Shown here: piece by piece, positions 41,231-54,231 of the stretch
Layout: every line of letters starts with the position of its first letter
Position numbering within the stretch: the first letter of the stretch is position 1
DNA from: Fagopyrum homotropicum
Lineage: Eukaryota > Streptophyta > Magnoliopsida > Caryophyllales > Polygonaceae
NCBI GenBank assembly: GCA_033239125.1
Contig: BSWB01000001.1
Coordinates: 164,695,481 to 164,759,480 of the forward strand
Reading direction: 5' to 3'
Length of the DNA: 64,000 nucleotides
The notes under the pieces: model-generated
What the model was told of the DNA's origin: nothing
The model's input: only the letters and a program-made list of their open reading frames with translations
The model's database searches: none
Made by a program: the position numbers and the translations under genes

Positions 41231-42821
41231 ATCCTCCTTCTGTAAGTGAGGACACATAAATATAAGTGCTGAATGACAAATGCTCTTTTCAATTGTATTC
41301 ATTTCAATGTACAGAAGCCAAATATATCTATCTTTGTTTTCCTTCTATGTTATATCGATATGTCGCTTCCCGCCTTGATCGAGTTGATTTCATTTCTTGG
41401 TCTACTCGATTCCTTGCTTTTTGTTTCTCTTTTCTCTTTTTGAATTTTCCATTAATAACTCAAATCATTACCTTCATCATTTTATATTGTTTCTTTTCTA
41501 AATAGTAGTATGATTGTAGTATGGATTTTGTTTTCCGAAATTCCATTCACGTTTATACAGATTGCTTGAACCGAGGGCTGTCCAATACCACATGTTCTCG
41601 CATATTGGCATATCATGCATAACCAAAGTGTGGATATAATGAATACCTAATATGCAACTCGAATTACGACTTTCCAACCCTTCCGTGCTGCAAACGGTCA
41701 ACTCATGCCTTAGTTGTAGTTGACTGAATTTTTCAAAAGTCATTAGTTTATTACAACAATATGTTGAACCTCTGTTATACTGTCAAAGCTTGCTGCTTGG
41801 ATTTCAGTCATGAGTTCATTGCAAATTGGAACATATTGCTAAACAAATCAGAGGAAAAGGATGGCACTCTTATTATCACTCCCAAACAAAATATTTTAAT
41901 TTCAGCATAAAAATGGACAACTTAGTGCATCAACTGATGATCCAGGACTTCAGTATACAGTCATGATATCAGTTCCTACAAACTAGAAATTTCAAGCCTG
42001 ACAAATAAAATACATACAGCATATGAGCAGCAACACTTGAATGAGCCTTGATCTGCAACAGAGATTAATATAACAATATGTGACTGCATACTGTATTCAT
42101 GCAATGTAGCAAATAAGATATCTCTCCTTCTTTTATGTATATTTCTGCTATGGCTTAGCTTCATCATCTCCAGCACCTTACTAGAGTAAAGTTCTAACAA
42201 TAATGCATTTTAGCATTTTTCTTTGGGTTTACCTGAGCATTTTACGGTTCGGTTCGATTTTTGGACCGGACCGGACCGGACCTATTTTTACAAAAATCAA
42301 AGTCGGGAACTTGGGAAAGTTAGCCCTTACGCAGCTTACGGTCCAAATCCCTCGACAGTCTCTCAGTTTACCTAAATCCCTAATAGTGGCGACGTTCGGC
42401 CGGCGGCGACTGCAAGCAACAGGTCTGGTTAGTCTTTAATCTATCCCTGTTTTGGTGTAAGATTTGAGGGGAAGCTCTTTCACGCTCTCAGAAATCTTAA
42501 TGCTTTCAATTTTTGTATTTGGGTACCGTTTGGGGAAGGAGCTGAAGCAACAGGTCCGGTTTAGTCTCTAATCTGTTGATGGCAGTAATGGTGAGTTACC
42601 CAATTGTATATCTAATAGTTTAAAAAAAACGATAGACATTAATGAATAGAAAACAAAAGATAAAGATGCGAAGGGACATGTAAACTTTTGAACTCAGAAG
42701 CGGCGTTTGATGAGGCCGTGACAGGTGGACACAAATCAGAAGAAGAGTCTTGAAGGTCTAGTGTGAGGCGAGAGACTTCGAACGGACAGTTTCACTGCGT
42801 ATCATCGTCATCTGAAGAAGA
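41231..42821. other. Upstream region of the TLDc gene
   Basis: No other gene supported. A unit of about 35 bp (gcaacaggtcYggttYagtct) is present at about 42417 and 42548, and accggaccggacc repeats occur at 42260-42285. The stretch from about 42300 probably includes the promoter and leader. Confidence 0.5.
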
Positions 42822-45446
42822 ATGGGAGCAGGCCCGTCGACGCAGCAAATCCCAACCGAGCAAAGAGAAGTTGAATCAGAAGCCGCTTCCACAGGCTCTC
42901 TTCCTTTGCTTCAAAAGGCCTTTTCTGCCCTATCCGATCCCAAATCCAATTCTGTTCCCCTCACTTCTCTTCAGGTAAACTCCTTCCTAACAATTCTCCC
43001 ACAAACTTGGATCTTTGTCAATTAACAGGAATTGATGTTCATCAAGCTTTACCCCATAAACCTATAATTTCACTAATTGGGCATTTTCAGGAAATTAGCG
43101 TGATTTCCCCCTTTTAATTTTAGGTTGTCCGTATCCAATTTTATTTGTGTTAAGATTTCTGTTTTCAGAAATGCTTGTCCGTTAAATATGGCAAGATAAG
43201 CTGTGAAGGCGAAGTTTGCCTACCCAATGGCTTTTCAGAATTACTGGATAAATTGGGTGAATGCATGGCCGAATTTTTGTTCTCAAATGAAACAGGGCAA
43301 GTTAGATGGGTTGAATTCGTGAAAGGATATGTGAAGTGCTGTGGTAGGATGTCTGCTTCTACTCTGCTTAACATATTGTTAAGGGTGATTGCCTTATCAG
43401 CTGAGAAAGCTGGCATTCCTCTTAAACTACTGCAGTTTGATTCTGATGATGCCGAATGCAAGCCAAGTGGCTCGCTTTCTCCCAAGGAGATGGGAATGAT
43501 TTTCTGGGTCTGCTGGGTTATGACTTGGAGTTCAACAGGTTTGCCTCACAATCAGGAACACCAGGAGCTGATCCTTCCCGACGTCTATCATTTGATGTCA
43601 TCGGTTGTTGTTTCTTGTAACGATGTTAGTGATGAGTTTGATGCTTGGGATTCTGATTTGTGGAACTTGACTGTTGGACTTGGTGCTGGAAAGATTCATA
43701 TTTGGGTCCTGAGGACAGTGCCAAATCTTGCTGATTGTTTTTCACAGTTTGTTCGTTCCAGAGTTCAAGCAGCTACAGTTGAACCAGAGGTAATATTGAC
43801 TCTTAACTGAATGTTTCACATGAATGGTGCACTTGCTTTGAATCCTTTGATTGATTTTCTTGTACTCAACTACTCATCCATTGCAGAATGAGGAAGGGGC
43901 TTCAACTTCTTCAGCGGGTGACTCGTCAACTTTGACGCGTGGTACCCATGATCTTTTGACGAGGGGACAAGCTTGGGCACTTTCACTCTCACAGAGAAGT
44001 GCAGTCAGAGAAGAGATCTTGAGAATATGCTTCTCTAAGGATACAGAATCGAATGATGATAACCTCCTTTATCAGTATGTGATCACCTTTCTTGAACTTC
44101 ATCCCCATATAATCATTTACTTGCCATTTTACAAATGTTCTTGAAATCTACTGTTCAGTAGAAAAGGGGAATGCTCCCGAACATTTTCAGGTATTTGTTT
44201 TGGGCATGATTTTGTTTTTATCATCATTGCTTCCTAATCAACTCAATAATCTACATTTGTACGATGCATCTGCTGAAAAGTTTATATTTTGCTCGAATTT
44301 GTGCCCATGAGGAAAATTTAAGAAACCCTGCATGCTGCATATCTATCACCTTTAATTTTGTAAGGGTTTGTGATTTGGTTCATCTCTGACAGTTCTTATT
44401 GTTTTGAGATTTTCTACTGGTGCCAATTTGGCGTTATACAAAGAACTCACAACCTGAATACCTGCTTTTCTTAGGTCTTCCCGTGACGGTAAAGGACTAA
44501 GTAGGTTCTGGTCAGGAATAGAAGGTTATTGTGCGCCGATGCTAATATTGGTATCAGGCCACTCCAGTGATGCAAATCAAGCGAGTCCCCACAACAGAAA
44601 ATGGGTGATTGGCATGTTTACACAAGAGGGGCTTGAGAACAAAGACACGTTTTATGGAAGTGGAGGGAATCTATATGCTATACATCCAGTCTTTCAAGTG
44701 TTTCCACCTTCTGGTACCTAAAATCATATTTCTTTATCAGCAGATTTTTTTTACGTATCAAGCAAGCATTAGTTTCATTGAATATATTTCCTGATTATTT
44801 GCAGGGAAGGACAAGAACTATGTGTACAGCCATTTACATCCCACTAAGAGGGTATACGAACCACATCCGAAGCCTGTGGGCATTGGCTTTGGAGGGACCA
44901 TGGGCAATGAAAGGATTTTCATTGATGACGACTTTTCAAGCATCATTGTTCGGCATCATGCTGTTGACAAAACATATCAGCCAGGTTCCCTCATTCCTAA
45001 TCAGGTTAGTATCCACAGCGATTCTTCTGACTGATATTGAAGTACAGAATATTTTGAATGTGTCACGTGTAAGTCATAAGAAGCTCTTTCATGGATGAGA
45101 GGCTTGAGAGCAGTAACATGCATTTGTGTTCCCTTTTTTAGGGTTTTCTGCCACTTGAAACCAAGATTTCAGAGGTTTGTGTATGGGGATTGGGTGGCAG
45201 GACAGCAAAGGAAATACAACTTTCATATAAGAAGAGGGAAGACCTTTTCACTCAGCAGAGGCGAAAGGTTTGCCTTGCTTACTAACTGGCAATTTTCAGG
45301 TTTTGTAAGGTAGATGTTAATAGTAATCATCTTTCAATGGATTTCAGGTTGACTTGAAAACTTTTGCTAACTGGGAAGACTCTCCTGAGAAGATGATGAT
45401 GGATCTGATGTCTACTCCTGATACAGTTCGACGTGAGGACCGGTAA
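42822..45446 (+). CDS. TLDc-domain protein
   Basis: Seven exons with GT-AG introns: 42822-42974, 43169-43789, 43887-44074, 44475-44713, 44805-45004, 45142-45267 and 45348-45446. They give 541 residues with all phases consistent. MGAGPS at the N terminus suits N-myristoylation. The middle (about 52-258) is helical and resembles the EF-hand-like part of plant TLDc proteins. The TLDc domain occupies roughly 320-510: SRDGKGLSRFWSGIEGY, LILVSGHSSD, WVIGMFTQEGLENKDTFYGSGGN, VGIGFGGTMGNERIFID, then EVCVWGLGG. The protein ends with a charged tail and stops at REDR. TLDc proteins protect against oxidative stress or regulate V-ATPase in other eukaryotes. In plants the role is little known, and similar Arabidopsis genes are annotated only as TLD-domain proteins. 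The start is the first ATG before a plausible splice-consistent frame. Confidence 0.9.
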
Positions 45447-46100
45447 ACACTTGCTATCGGCCTTTTTGCGTGTGTATTTCGTTCTAATAGATGAGATGAA
45501 TAACTTGTCTGTGTTGTAATAATGAGAATGATTAGACACCAAAAGAGTAGAATGGAGGTGGAACTGTTGTGTAAATTATGGTATCTGGTTTTTATGTCAT
45601 GGCTTGTGATACGAGTATAGATTGACAACTGCTGCACTTGGCTATAACTGTTAAAAAGCCGAGGCATAACTCAGAAGAATGCAGAAGGTCATTTCCTTCA
45701 ACCCTACAATTGACAAGTTTGTATCATATCAAGAAACATGCGCATCCAAAGGCGCATAAGAAACCTGCTCTTTTTTATTATTGTTGTGCACTTCATAAGG
45801 CGAACAACCGGTTTTTTATGATTAGGTCTGTGCGATACGCACAATTGTATTTAAACGAAAAATCGAAGGTTATTTCCTTCAACCCTACAATTGAGAAGAT
45901 CTGTCGACCTGTGTTTCCCTCTCTTGGCTCCAGTCAATTGAGAAGATCTGTCGACCTTTGTTTCCCTCTCTTGGCTCCAGTTTTTGGTGACGCTGATGCT
46001 GCCAATTTTGGCCCAGCGTGGCTCCTCTACACGACCGGGTGTAAACACACGGTAAAAGTAGCACCACTATCGAATTCGGTAACATATCAACATACTTATT
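45447..46100. other. TLDc downstream region with tandem 47-bp repeat
   Basis: caattgagaagatctgtcga followed by cctKtgtttccctctcttgg is present twice at 45888-45934 and 45935-45981. A preceding block (atttccttcaaccctacaattga) also occurs twice, at 45690 and 45871. No gene. Confidence 0.65.
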
Positions 46101-46105
46101 TTTTT

Positions 46106-46274
46106 GGAGTGGTGAAATGAAAACAGAATGGAATCGGTTAAGGAGAAGAAAAGGAAATGAAAATGATTAGATTATTTCCATGTGTTAAAAGCCCTATAAA
46201 CAAACATAATTTTTAATTGACTCGGAATCATGCCGGTACCGGGAATGATTTTTAGCGCTTTCAAACGGGCCCTC
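46106..46274. mobile_element. Tourist-like MITE, copy 3, end-degraded
   Basis: The inverted-orientation relative of the two 181-bp copies. Its right end is tcaaacgggccct, and it shares ggaatcat, ggtaccgggaatgat and gtgttaaaag. The left terminal repeat is eroded and no clear TAA duplication remains. Confidence 0.65.
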
Positions 46275-47901
46275 AAAGTATTGATTCTTGTTGAATTATG
46301 AGGGATGTCTACATAGTATACTATATTTTTAGCTTTTTAGGGGCATTAAATGATTCATATTAAAACCTTATTTTATCACATACTATCCAATTAACTCGCT
46401 CAATTTTTCTTGTTTTTATACTACCTATTTTTTTGTCTTTACAAAAATAAAAAAATGTATTTTTATTAAAGTATACCATTTATGTATTGGTAAATGTATA
46501 ACATATTAATTGTCTATTAAAATTGTGGTTTTTTGTTCGAAGTTCAATAGATGTCCAAAACACAACATTTTCAAGTTTGAGCGTAGTGTGAGTGTGTTAC
46601 TAACTTGCAAAATAGTCTTCCCCTAGGGATAATATATGGTGTTTAAGATTGATAAGACTTATATGATATGAGTAAGAAGATAACAACACGACCCCTTCTT
46701 TGTACAAATTTCTTTTTTAATAACTGCTTCTGTAATTTGAAGTAATTTAACATTTTTATTATATTTATTAAATCTATACATTATATTTTTAATCTATTTT
46801 TTTTGTTTGATTGTTTATGATAAAAAAAAAACTTTTGAAAATTTATATTTTCAGTTTTTTGGACATTGATTGTTTTATATCAAAATCCTATATTTTTTAA
46901 CTTTTGAAGAACAAATAATTTTTCACATTTTAAACATTTAATGATTCATATTAAACATTCCCTCTTAATAACCTCTAATTAACTACTCAAAATTACTTAT
47001 TGTCTTAATGTGAGAATTACAAGTGACTAAAACAACCAACTTATGATATACCTCTAATTAACTCCTCAAATCACTAATTGATTACATTGACATTTAAAAT
47101 TTTACAATAGATACTCATTATCTCTTTTCTTACTCTTCAACTATAAAATATTTATTATATTCCTTTTATTCTCATCTAAATTGAATATACGATGTTCATA
47201 AAAATAAGTTGTATCATCCACACCTTTTCCGATTTGTCAGCGACGTCCCACCACAAATGCGGCCTTATTCGCCATCATCGTCTCCTTTCGACCTTGCTTT
47301 TTGATTTCTCTTGTAAGCGCGTTAGTTTTTGTTGTAATAGAGAAATTGTCTGTTAAATATGTGATTTTTTTTTGTTAGAAGTTCAGCAGATGTCCAAATC
47401 AACATTTTCAAGTTTGAGTGTAGCGTGAGTGCGTTCCTAACTTGCAAAATAGCCTCTTTCTAGGGATAATATATGTTGTTTAAGATTAATAAGACATATC
47501 TAATACTAGGATGAAGATAATAACATGACCCCTTTTATGTAAAATATTTTTTTTATATTTTTTTTGTATGAAGTAATTTAACATTTTTATTAACAAATAA
47601 TACCTTTTTTTTTTCAATGATAACAATAAATATAACATTAGACATAAACGCCTAGAATTTTTAAAAAAAATATAATTTGATTAACCAAAAAATATATTTT
47701 TACTTATAAAATTATTTAAAAAAGCCCATACTAGGCCTAGACACTAGTATATACCTGGATTTTTTTTTTTTTTTTTACTGTGATATGGCTTTAAGTCTAT
47801 AACGATAGTGCTTGCTTGAGCAAAAATAGCAAAGAAGGCGAAGCATGGGTCTTATTTCCATGCTGTAGTGTAGACTTCATTGTATGAAGTAGTTAAAATC
47901 T
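46275..47901. repeat. AT-rich DNA with a ~230-bp dispersed duplication
   Basis: 46515-46765 and 47345-47600 share gaagttcaRYagatgtccaaa, acattttcaagtttgag, taacttgcaaaatag, ctagggataatatatg and gaagtaatttaacattttta in the same order and orientation, with many differences. It is an old local duplication or two copies of one repeat. No gene. Confidence 0.62.
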
Positions 47902-47921
47902 TTAAAAAAAGTTAACGATAT

Positions 47922-47994
47922 GGCTTCGCCCGGGTTCGAACCGGAGACCTTCAGTGTGTTAGACTGACGTGATAACCAACTACACCACGAAACC
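47922..47994 (-). tRNA. tRNA-Val (AAC)
   Basis: 73 nt without the CCA. The acceptor arm GGTTTCG pairs with CGAAGCC, with one G-T. A seven-base loop CTAACAC carries anticodon AAC (plus-strand gtt at 47958-47960), and GGTTCGAACCC gives the T arm and internal B box. The A box is TGGTGTAGTTGG. A T-run terminator on the transcribed strand lies at about 47901-47909. All arms close and there is no intron. It matches the well-known plant tRNA-Val(AAC). Confidence 0.96.
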
Positions 47995-48481
47995 TTGCTG
48001 GTCAAAAAGCTTGCTGTCTATTTAATTTCATATACTATTATACAGGTTTGGAGTGTCGCTCATGTGTATACTCAAAACTTGGTAGAGTAACCGTTTCGAG
48101 TTACGAAATTAAGAATCCAACCCATAATTTTATCGTTTTGTTTGACTCTTTCATTAATTTTTTATTTATTTTTTAGTTAGGATATAAAAAGTTCGACAGG
48201 TGAATGGACATTAGATATATTATAAAAATTTTATATTTTTATATTTTTTATTACTTTTAGTTTTTGATGCAAAAATAAAATTTCCAAAAATATAATGTTT
48301 TTTTAAGAGAGTTATTATGTTTCAATTTATGTATATAAGGTGAACCACAATGTAATTATATTAAGAGGGAAACCCTAACACAAAAACTTACAACAAACAA
48401 AATATAGAACCATGAAGTACAACAAAGTTAGCTTAGATCAAGAACACATAAAACCCCACAAACTAACCCCAAATCAACTCA
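47995..48481. other. IQD 3' flank and AT-rich DNA
   Basis: No gene; the 3' UTR of the minus-strand gene at 48482 lies here. Confidence 0.5.
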
Positions 48482-51400
48482 TTAGTTCAAACATCCGCTA
48501 TAGTAACCCGCTCCATTATTCCTAACCGGCATTCCGAGCCTATCGAGCCCACCCGAACCTACATAACCCTTACTTGCATAACAAGCATCCATGGCAGCTG
48601 CAGCAGCAGCATTTGAAACCACAGTCTGCTGGTGAACACTCCATCTCTTCGCCGAGCTCGTTTTCTCGCTACATTGTTGAGGCCTTTGCCTAGGAACACT
48701 AAGAGATCTCATCTTAGCTCTTGAAGACTCAGTGTAAGCCATGTAGCTTGGACAGTCCGAGTAGCCACTCATACCGCTAGCACCCGACGTGTCACTCTTT
48801 GTTGGCGTCATCGGACTTTGTCTCCTCGAGCTTGAACTCGCGCCGCCCCTTGATGAAACCGAGTAGAATTGAGGACTATTCTCGGGTGTGCAAAACGCAA
48901 GGTCATCATCTTCTATGTTTTGGATGGATTTCTTGATTTGGTTTATGTTTGGGCTTGGGATTGTTGTTTGTTGGGACATTTGATCGGAAGCAAACTCGAG
49001 TTCACTCGAGTCGAAGTAATTGATTCCTCGGTTCTTGATGAATCTTGGTGGCTTTCCGGGATCTATCTCGAGGATCTTATCGGGTCTATAGTAGTATTCT
49101 TCTTGATTTGAAAATGAAGCTGTGGTCCTATGATGAGCGTTTTTCTCTCTCGAACGCCATTTTGAGTCGTTTAAACGCGACTCGGACCAACCCGATGAGT
49201 TTATGTAGCCTTTGTCCGGATGGATTATAACTCTAGTAACGGATCTTGACCCACTTCCCTGCATTGACACAATTATTGAAAAATTAACTTTACAATTGTT
49301 GAAAGATCAAGCAAGAGATAATGGATCATCAATACTAACTTTTGACATTGGTGATTGAATGTTGTTAGTGTAATTGTTGTAGGAACTCTTCTCAAATGAC
49401 TCTGGTGTTGGTGGACCCTGCAATCACAAAAATTGATTACCCACGGTTTTGGTCCATTTAAATTTTTTTTTAACCAAACCGACGGTTTAGGTTCGACCTT
49501 CTAAACCTAAATCGGTGATTTAGCTCAAACCGGCAAACCTAAATCGCCGGTTTGACCAAACCGGAGAATTGGGAACCGCCGGTTCGACGGTTTAGCCCAA
49601 ACCGGATTCATGTCTAACTACGTCTGGGACACAACCCAACATGTTATGAGCCTTACATGGTGGTGGTAGATTTGAGAAGACTTGTCACTCGAGTTTGGTG
49701 ACTCGGAAGCTCGAAGACATCTAGCACGCGCCTGAGCTCGTAACATTGCCTCTATAGACCTCATAGTTTCCTTAGTCTTCTTCCTCATAATGTGACCTCT
49801 AACGAGTGCCTGCAGCTTCACTAGTCCCTTGAGTGCTTTCAATGCACGCCTGGCCTATACAATAGCAAAACAACAGAAACACCATTGCACTTAAGGTCCA
49901 AGGAGTTAAAAGGTAAAATTGGCTAGTGGTTAAATATGTTCAATCTTAACAAAGTATTTTTCTTTGGTTATGAAAGATGTGTTGGGTCATTTTTTTATCT
50001 AGGTTTTGACATGGTAAAGAGATAAGGACAGATCAATCTGGGCATTTCTTATGCAGGTAAAAAGTGAAATGTCAGTGTCTGAACACTGCATATATACATA
50101 CATCCTTGGCAGTTTTATGCATTCAAAGCAATGTAACCTGTACAAATTATGAGATATGACCCAGATTCATATCCTAAAATAATGTACTACTGTACTATGG
50201 AAAAACTATTTGCTAGTCAAATTTGTGTTTTTACCTTTCACCATCAAACAAGCCTTCAAATAGGCTGGAAATTAAACTACATACATGACCCAACCTAAAT
50301 ATATGCATGAATATAATGATAATGGGTGAATCGGGTGACAGATGGGTGATTAATAAGCCTAGGTATATGTGTTTAGTTGGATAGTTTTGGAATTTATTTT
50401 AGATTCAGGATTTTGAACTAAAACTCAAGTGTAGTTTGAGATTCAAGAAGATTGAAGTTCATTTTATATTTAGTGTTTTTTAGTTTAGGGACAATCGGTC
50501 ATTTCCGAGAATATACACTAATAAAACTAAACACGTAATGAGAGTTTATCCGTAAACATTGAAAGTAAAGAAAAGCTCATAAGAAACCTCAACCATAACC
50601 ATAACCCGAATGATAAACAACAACCCAAAATCTAATTTTACTAATATTTAACACCGATCTGCTAAATTAACGTATGAAGAGTGATCCAGATACTATATTT
50701 GGTCGAGTTCAATAGGTGAGATACCGTTCTAATAGTTTAAACGACGGCGTTCAATAGGTGAGGTACCGTTCTAAGAGTGATCCAGATACTAATATTTTGT
50801 AAATGACAAAGTAGTATATATCACTTACAAGTCACCCGTTTAATCACCCGATCACCTTCACAAATCGGGTAAATAATCAAATCATTCGCCCATTTCATTT
50901 CCCCCCTCTATCTCCACATCCTAAATTTATACATTTATATATCTTTGACAAGAATAGGATACTAACATTATTTGTGGTCAAATCTCTATGTTATTTATGA
51001 AGACGTTTCAGTTTGATGGATATTAAATTACATAAATGACCCCCCTGTAAATGGAAAACAGCAACATTATAACGTATACGTGCAAGCAAAGGAGGTTACT
51101 GTACCCGTAACATAGCACACTGCGTAGTGACCACTGGGCACTACTGACTACTGACTAACCAATGGAGAAATCCAAGATAAGGCCGTGTTTGGTTTCGATA
51201 ATAAAACAATTTTGGAAAATTGAGAAAGAAGAAGAAACTCTAAACAGAGGGAAAACGTGTAAACCACGGATAGGAACTAAAACAGCTCACAATGATCGTG
51301 AAACGACATCGTTTTCGTGCCCACTGAACTAAAATCCAAGCAAAACGAAGAACCCTAGAAATGAAAGAAATAAGAAATTACCAGATAGCCACGAAAGTGC

Positions 51401-51801
51401 GATTGGATGACGATCGCAGACCAAGACTCCCGGGCACCGGCGATGCTAAGATGGGGAGATTGAGGTGGGTAGCATCTTCCGCTCACTGTAAGCCTAACGA
51501 CAGCGGCAGCGGCTTGAGCAGCGGCGACAGCAGCGTCAGCAGCGGCAGCGGAGGCCGCGGCTACTGCAATTGCATGTTTTCCTGCGTCTTCCTGTTCATA
51601 ATTGGACGCCGGAGGAGTTTGAATAGAGTTTCCAACACGATGGATGCCGGAGTTTGAAGATTTGATGGTGGAGCATTTGACGAGGCCCCATCGTCGTTTT
51701 TCCTTGGGAAATGAGCGGTGAGAGGGTGAATCGGAGGTGGGTGTCGGGTCGGGTCTTATTTTGTCCAGAAGTCCTTTTAGCCATCTGGTAGCTTTTCCCA
51801 T
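48482..51801 (-). CDS. IQ67-domain (IQD) calmodulin-binding protein
   Basis: Four exons on the minus strand: 51801-51382, 49854-49657, 49417-49340 and 49258-48482, all phase 0 with GT-AG introns. They give 490 residues. The N terminus (MGKATRWLKGLLDKIRP) has the usual WLKGL block. The IQ67 domain spans exons 1 and 2, about residues 125-190, with IQ-type WSAIVIQSHFRGYLARRALKALKGLV and then LVRGHIMRKKTKETMRSIEAMLRAQARAR. The Ala-rich region at 80-105 is low in complexity. The C-terminal half is basic and Ser-rich, with the DUF4005-like YMAYTESSRAKMRSLSVPRQRP motif. IQD proteins bind calmodulin and microtubules and act as scaffolds at the cytoskeleton or membrane. The exact family member cannot be assigned. 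Intron 1 (1527 bp) is large. Confidence 0.93.
49855..51381 (-). other. IQD intron 1
   Basis: 1527 bp, no gene inside. A local duplication at about 50684-50790 repeats agtgatccagatacta and gttcaataggtgagRtaccg. Confidence 0.6.
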
Positions 51802-53132
51802 TTGTTAATGGCGGTGAGCATTGAGATTTGAGGATTTTTGGTACGTAGAGTTGACGAAGAAGAAGATTAGAGTGATTTGGGGAGTGGGAAATGAGTTAAC
51901 AGAAAGACATTGAAGAGATTTGAGAGATTTTAATGGTGGGGTTTAGAGAGAGAAATAAGGGAAGCCAAGGAATGATTCCAACTCACATCTATATCTCCAT
52001 GAAAAGTGAAGAAGAAAGAATCGCAAGATCGAACTGTTAATTTTTGGATTTTAGTTCACTGTTTTATTTTTATTTTTTTTATTAAATGGTGAATTACATT
52101 AATCGCCCTATAATAAAATGCATTTCACAAAATTGCCCATAAAACATGAAATCATATTAAATCACCAAACCATTATGTTTTTCACTTTCAAACAACAATC
52201 ACACTTGAATTTCTCAATGAGAAGTATCTAATAATTTGATTATTTAGTTAGTTTTTCCTAAACAAATTAACCTAAATTGTTTTTTTATACATAGGTAAGA
52301 AAATACGTTGGATCAGTTCCTGAAAATCGATCGACCGAAATCATTCTTTTGGATGAGATCTTGAACATCTTCAGGAATGACAATTGACGTCCAGAACGAT
52401 GTTATATCCATGCATGACAATCTTGTCCGTAACTGTGTTGATTTCCTGTAAATGTGTTATGCTAGGGAGTTAGAGAATCTCGAGATCAAATGTGAAATAA
52501 CCTTAATTGTGGAGTATATAAGAATAAAGGAAAGGTACTTATTTAGCATAATTTTTTATAATGTATTTTTTAGAGATGTATATTCCCTATTAAAAATTTA
52601 AATTAGAAAGAAAAAACTATCTAAAAATCTATATAATTTTAGAACAAGATTTTTAAACTTTAATTAGCATAATTTTAAAAAAATTTAAAAAATGTCCTTA
52701 TTAGGGATTATTTATTTCTGGCTAGCACTTTTACAATCAAGCTTTCAAAATACCTTAATTTATAGGCGATGTTGTGAATTTTTTTTTATGTTATGTTTTA
52801 TTTTGTTAAAGATACTCTAATTAAAGACAATTTTAAATATTTAAATATTTTTAAAGAGTTGACAAAAATGGAATATTGGACATTGTGAATTGGGTCCAGC
52901 TTAGACCACATACGCATTAAGTGATCCTTGGTCCCCATACTTGCACCAATTTAATCATATATCATCTAATTCTCTATAATTTTAACAAAAAAAATTAACA
53001 ATTTTAGGGGTTTAGAGAATAAAGAGGTATGTGTCGAAAGTTGAAATATCAATTTCAAGAAAAAGAAGATTCAGCTCAAACAAATTATAATAGGTTGGAA
53101 GATATGAAGATAAAATTGTAGTATAGTATTTA
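51802..53132. other. IQD upstream region and AT-rich DNA
   Basis: 51802-52030 is probably IQD 5' UTR and promoter. The rest shows no gene. Confidence 0.5.
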
Positions 53133-53669
53133 CTCGATCCGATCCTAAATAAATGACTTTCTAGGATCTAAATTTTGAGCAAATTTAAATGTCGTTAAGT
53201 AAGAGAGAGTTGTGACAATAGTTCTTGAAAATTGTATTTATTAAATATTTTTATAATAAAATATTCACTCATTGGTATAAAAGAGTGGTAAACATTTACT
53301 ACCTCCGATCAAAAATAAGTGTCGTTTTAGCATTAGAAATTTGATCAAAATTATCTGTCGTTTTAAGTTTTCTAGGCCAATAAATGAACAATAATTATAA
53401 GAAATGTTCTTGAAAATTGGTGTAAATGATTAATTTTAGTTCTAAAATCTTTCTTATTGGTTTAAAGGAAGGTTGAATATTAAATAAGTGATAAGATTTA
53501 GAAAAACTTTACAAAATCTATGTTATTTAATATTTTTCTTAAAAATTGTGTCAAAGGCTAAAACGACAGTTATTTTTGATCGGAGGGAGTATAAAATTAA
53601 GGTTGTTTAGGAGTTTTCTTAATAATTGTGTCAATGGCTAAAAAGTCATTTATTTATGATCGGAGGAAA
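53133..53669. mobile_element. Outer Stowaway-like MITE, interrupted
   Basis: Ends are ctcgatccgatcctaaataa and, read inversely, tttcctccgatcataaataa, both followed by atgactttYta. TA sits at each end (53131-53132 and 53670-53671). A second Stowaway is inserted within it. Confidence 0.6.
53299..53589. mobile_element. Inner Stowaway (Tc1/mariner) MITE
   Basis: 291 bp. The left end ctacctccgatcaaaaataa and the reverse of the right end ctccctccgatcaaaaataa both continue to Ytgtcgttttagc. TA target duplications at 53297-53298 and 53590-53591. The CTCCCTCCG start is the Stowaway signature. Confidence 0.82.
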
Positions 53670-53757
53670 TATTAGTTAGAAAGGGCTATTTCTTTTATTT
53701 TATTCTATTATCAATTGATTTTATGATGTAATTATATTGGTTTATGTGTTTCACTAG

Positions 53758-54231
53758 TATTTAACACGTGTGCAAAAAAATTCTTTATATTTTATTTGAC
53801 TAATGGGATTTTCACATGTTGGTATATGTGTTTATTCTCGGGTCAAAGACTATGATTGTCCATTCCGATATCAATTGCTTTTATCATAAATCTTATTAGA
53901 CATATGGGTTTCACTCGAGCCTTACATGCGTGTGACGAAAAGCTTTTCGGTTGACCTTGAAGCATGTCATCAAGGTTCAACCAAGCAGGAAAGACACGTA
54001 TTTAACACGTGTGTAAGCAAATCCTTTATATTTTATTTGACTTATTGGTTTTTCACATGTTATTTGAGGTGTTTATTCTCGGGTCAAAACTATGATTGTC
54101 CATTTCGATATCAACTGCTTTTATTATAAATCTCATTAGACATATGGGTTTTAATCGAGCCTAACACGCGTGTGACGAAAAGCTTTTTTTGTTGACCTTG
54201 AAGCATGTCATCAAGATCAACCAAGCAGGAT
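53758..54231. repeat. 241-bp tandem duplication
   Basis: Unit 1 starts at 53758, unit 2 at 53999. Shared blocks are tatttaacacgtgtg, tttatattttatttgact, gtttattctcgggtcaaa, cgtgtgacgaaaagctttt and accttgaagcatgtcatcaa. Roughly 10 percent of positions differ by eye. Confidence 0.8.
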
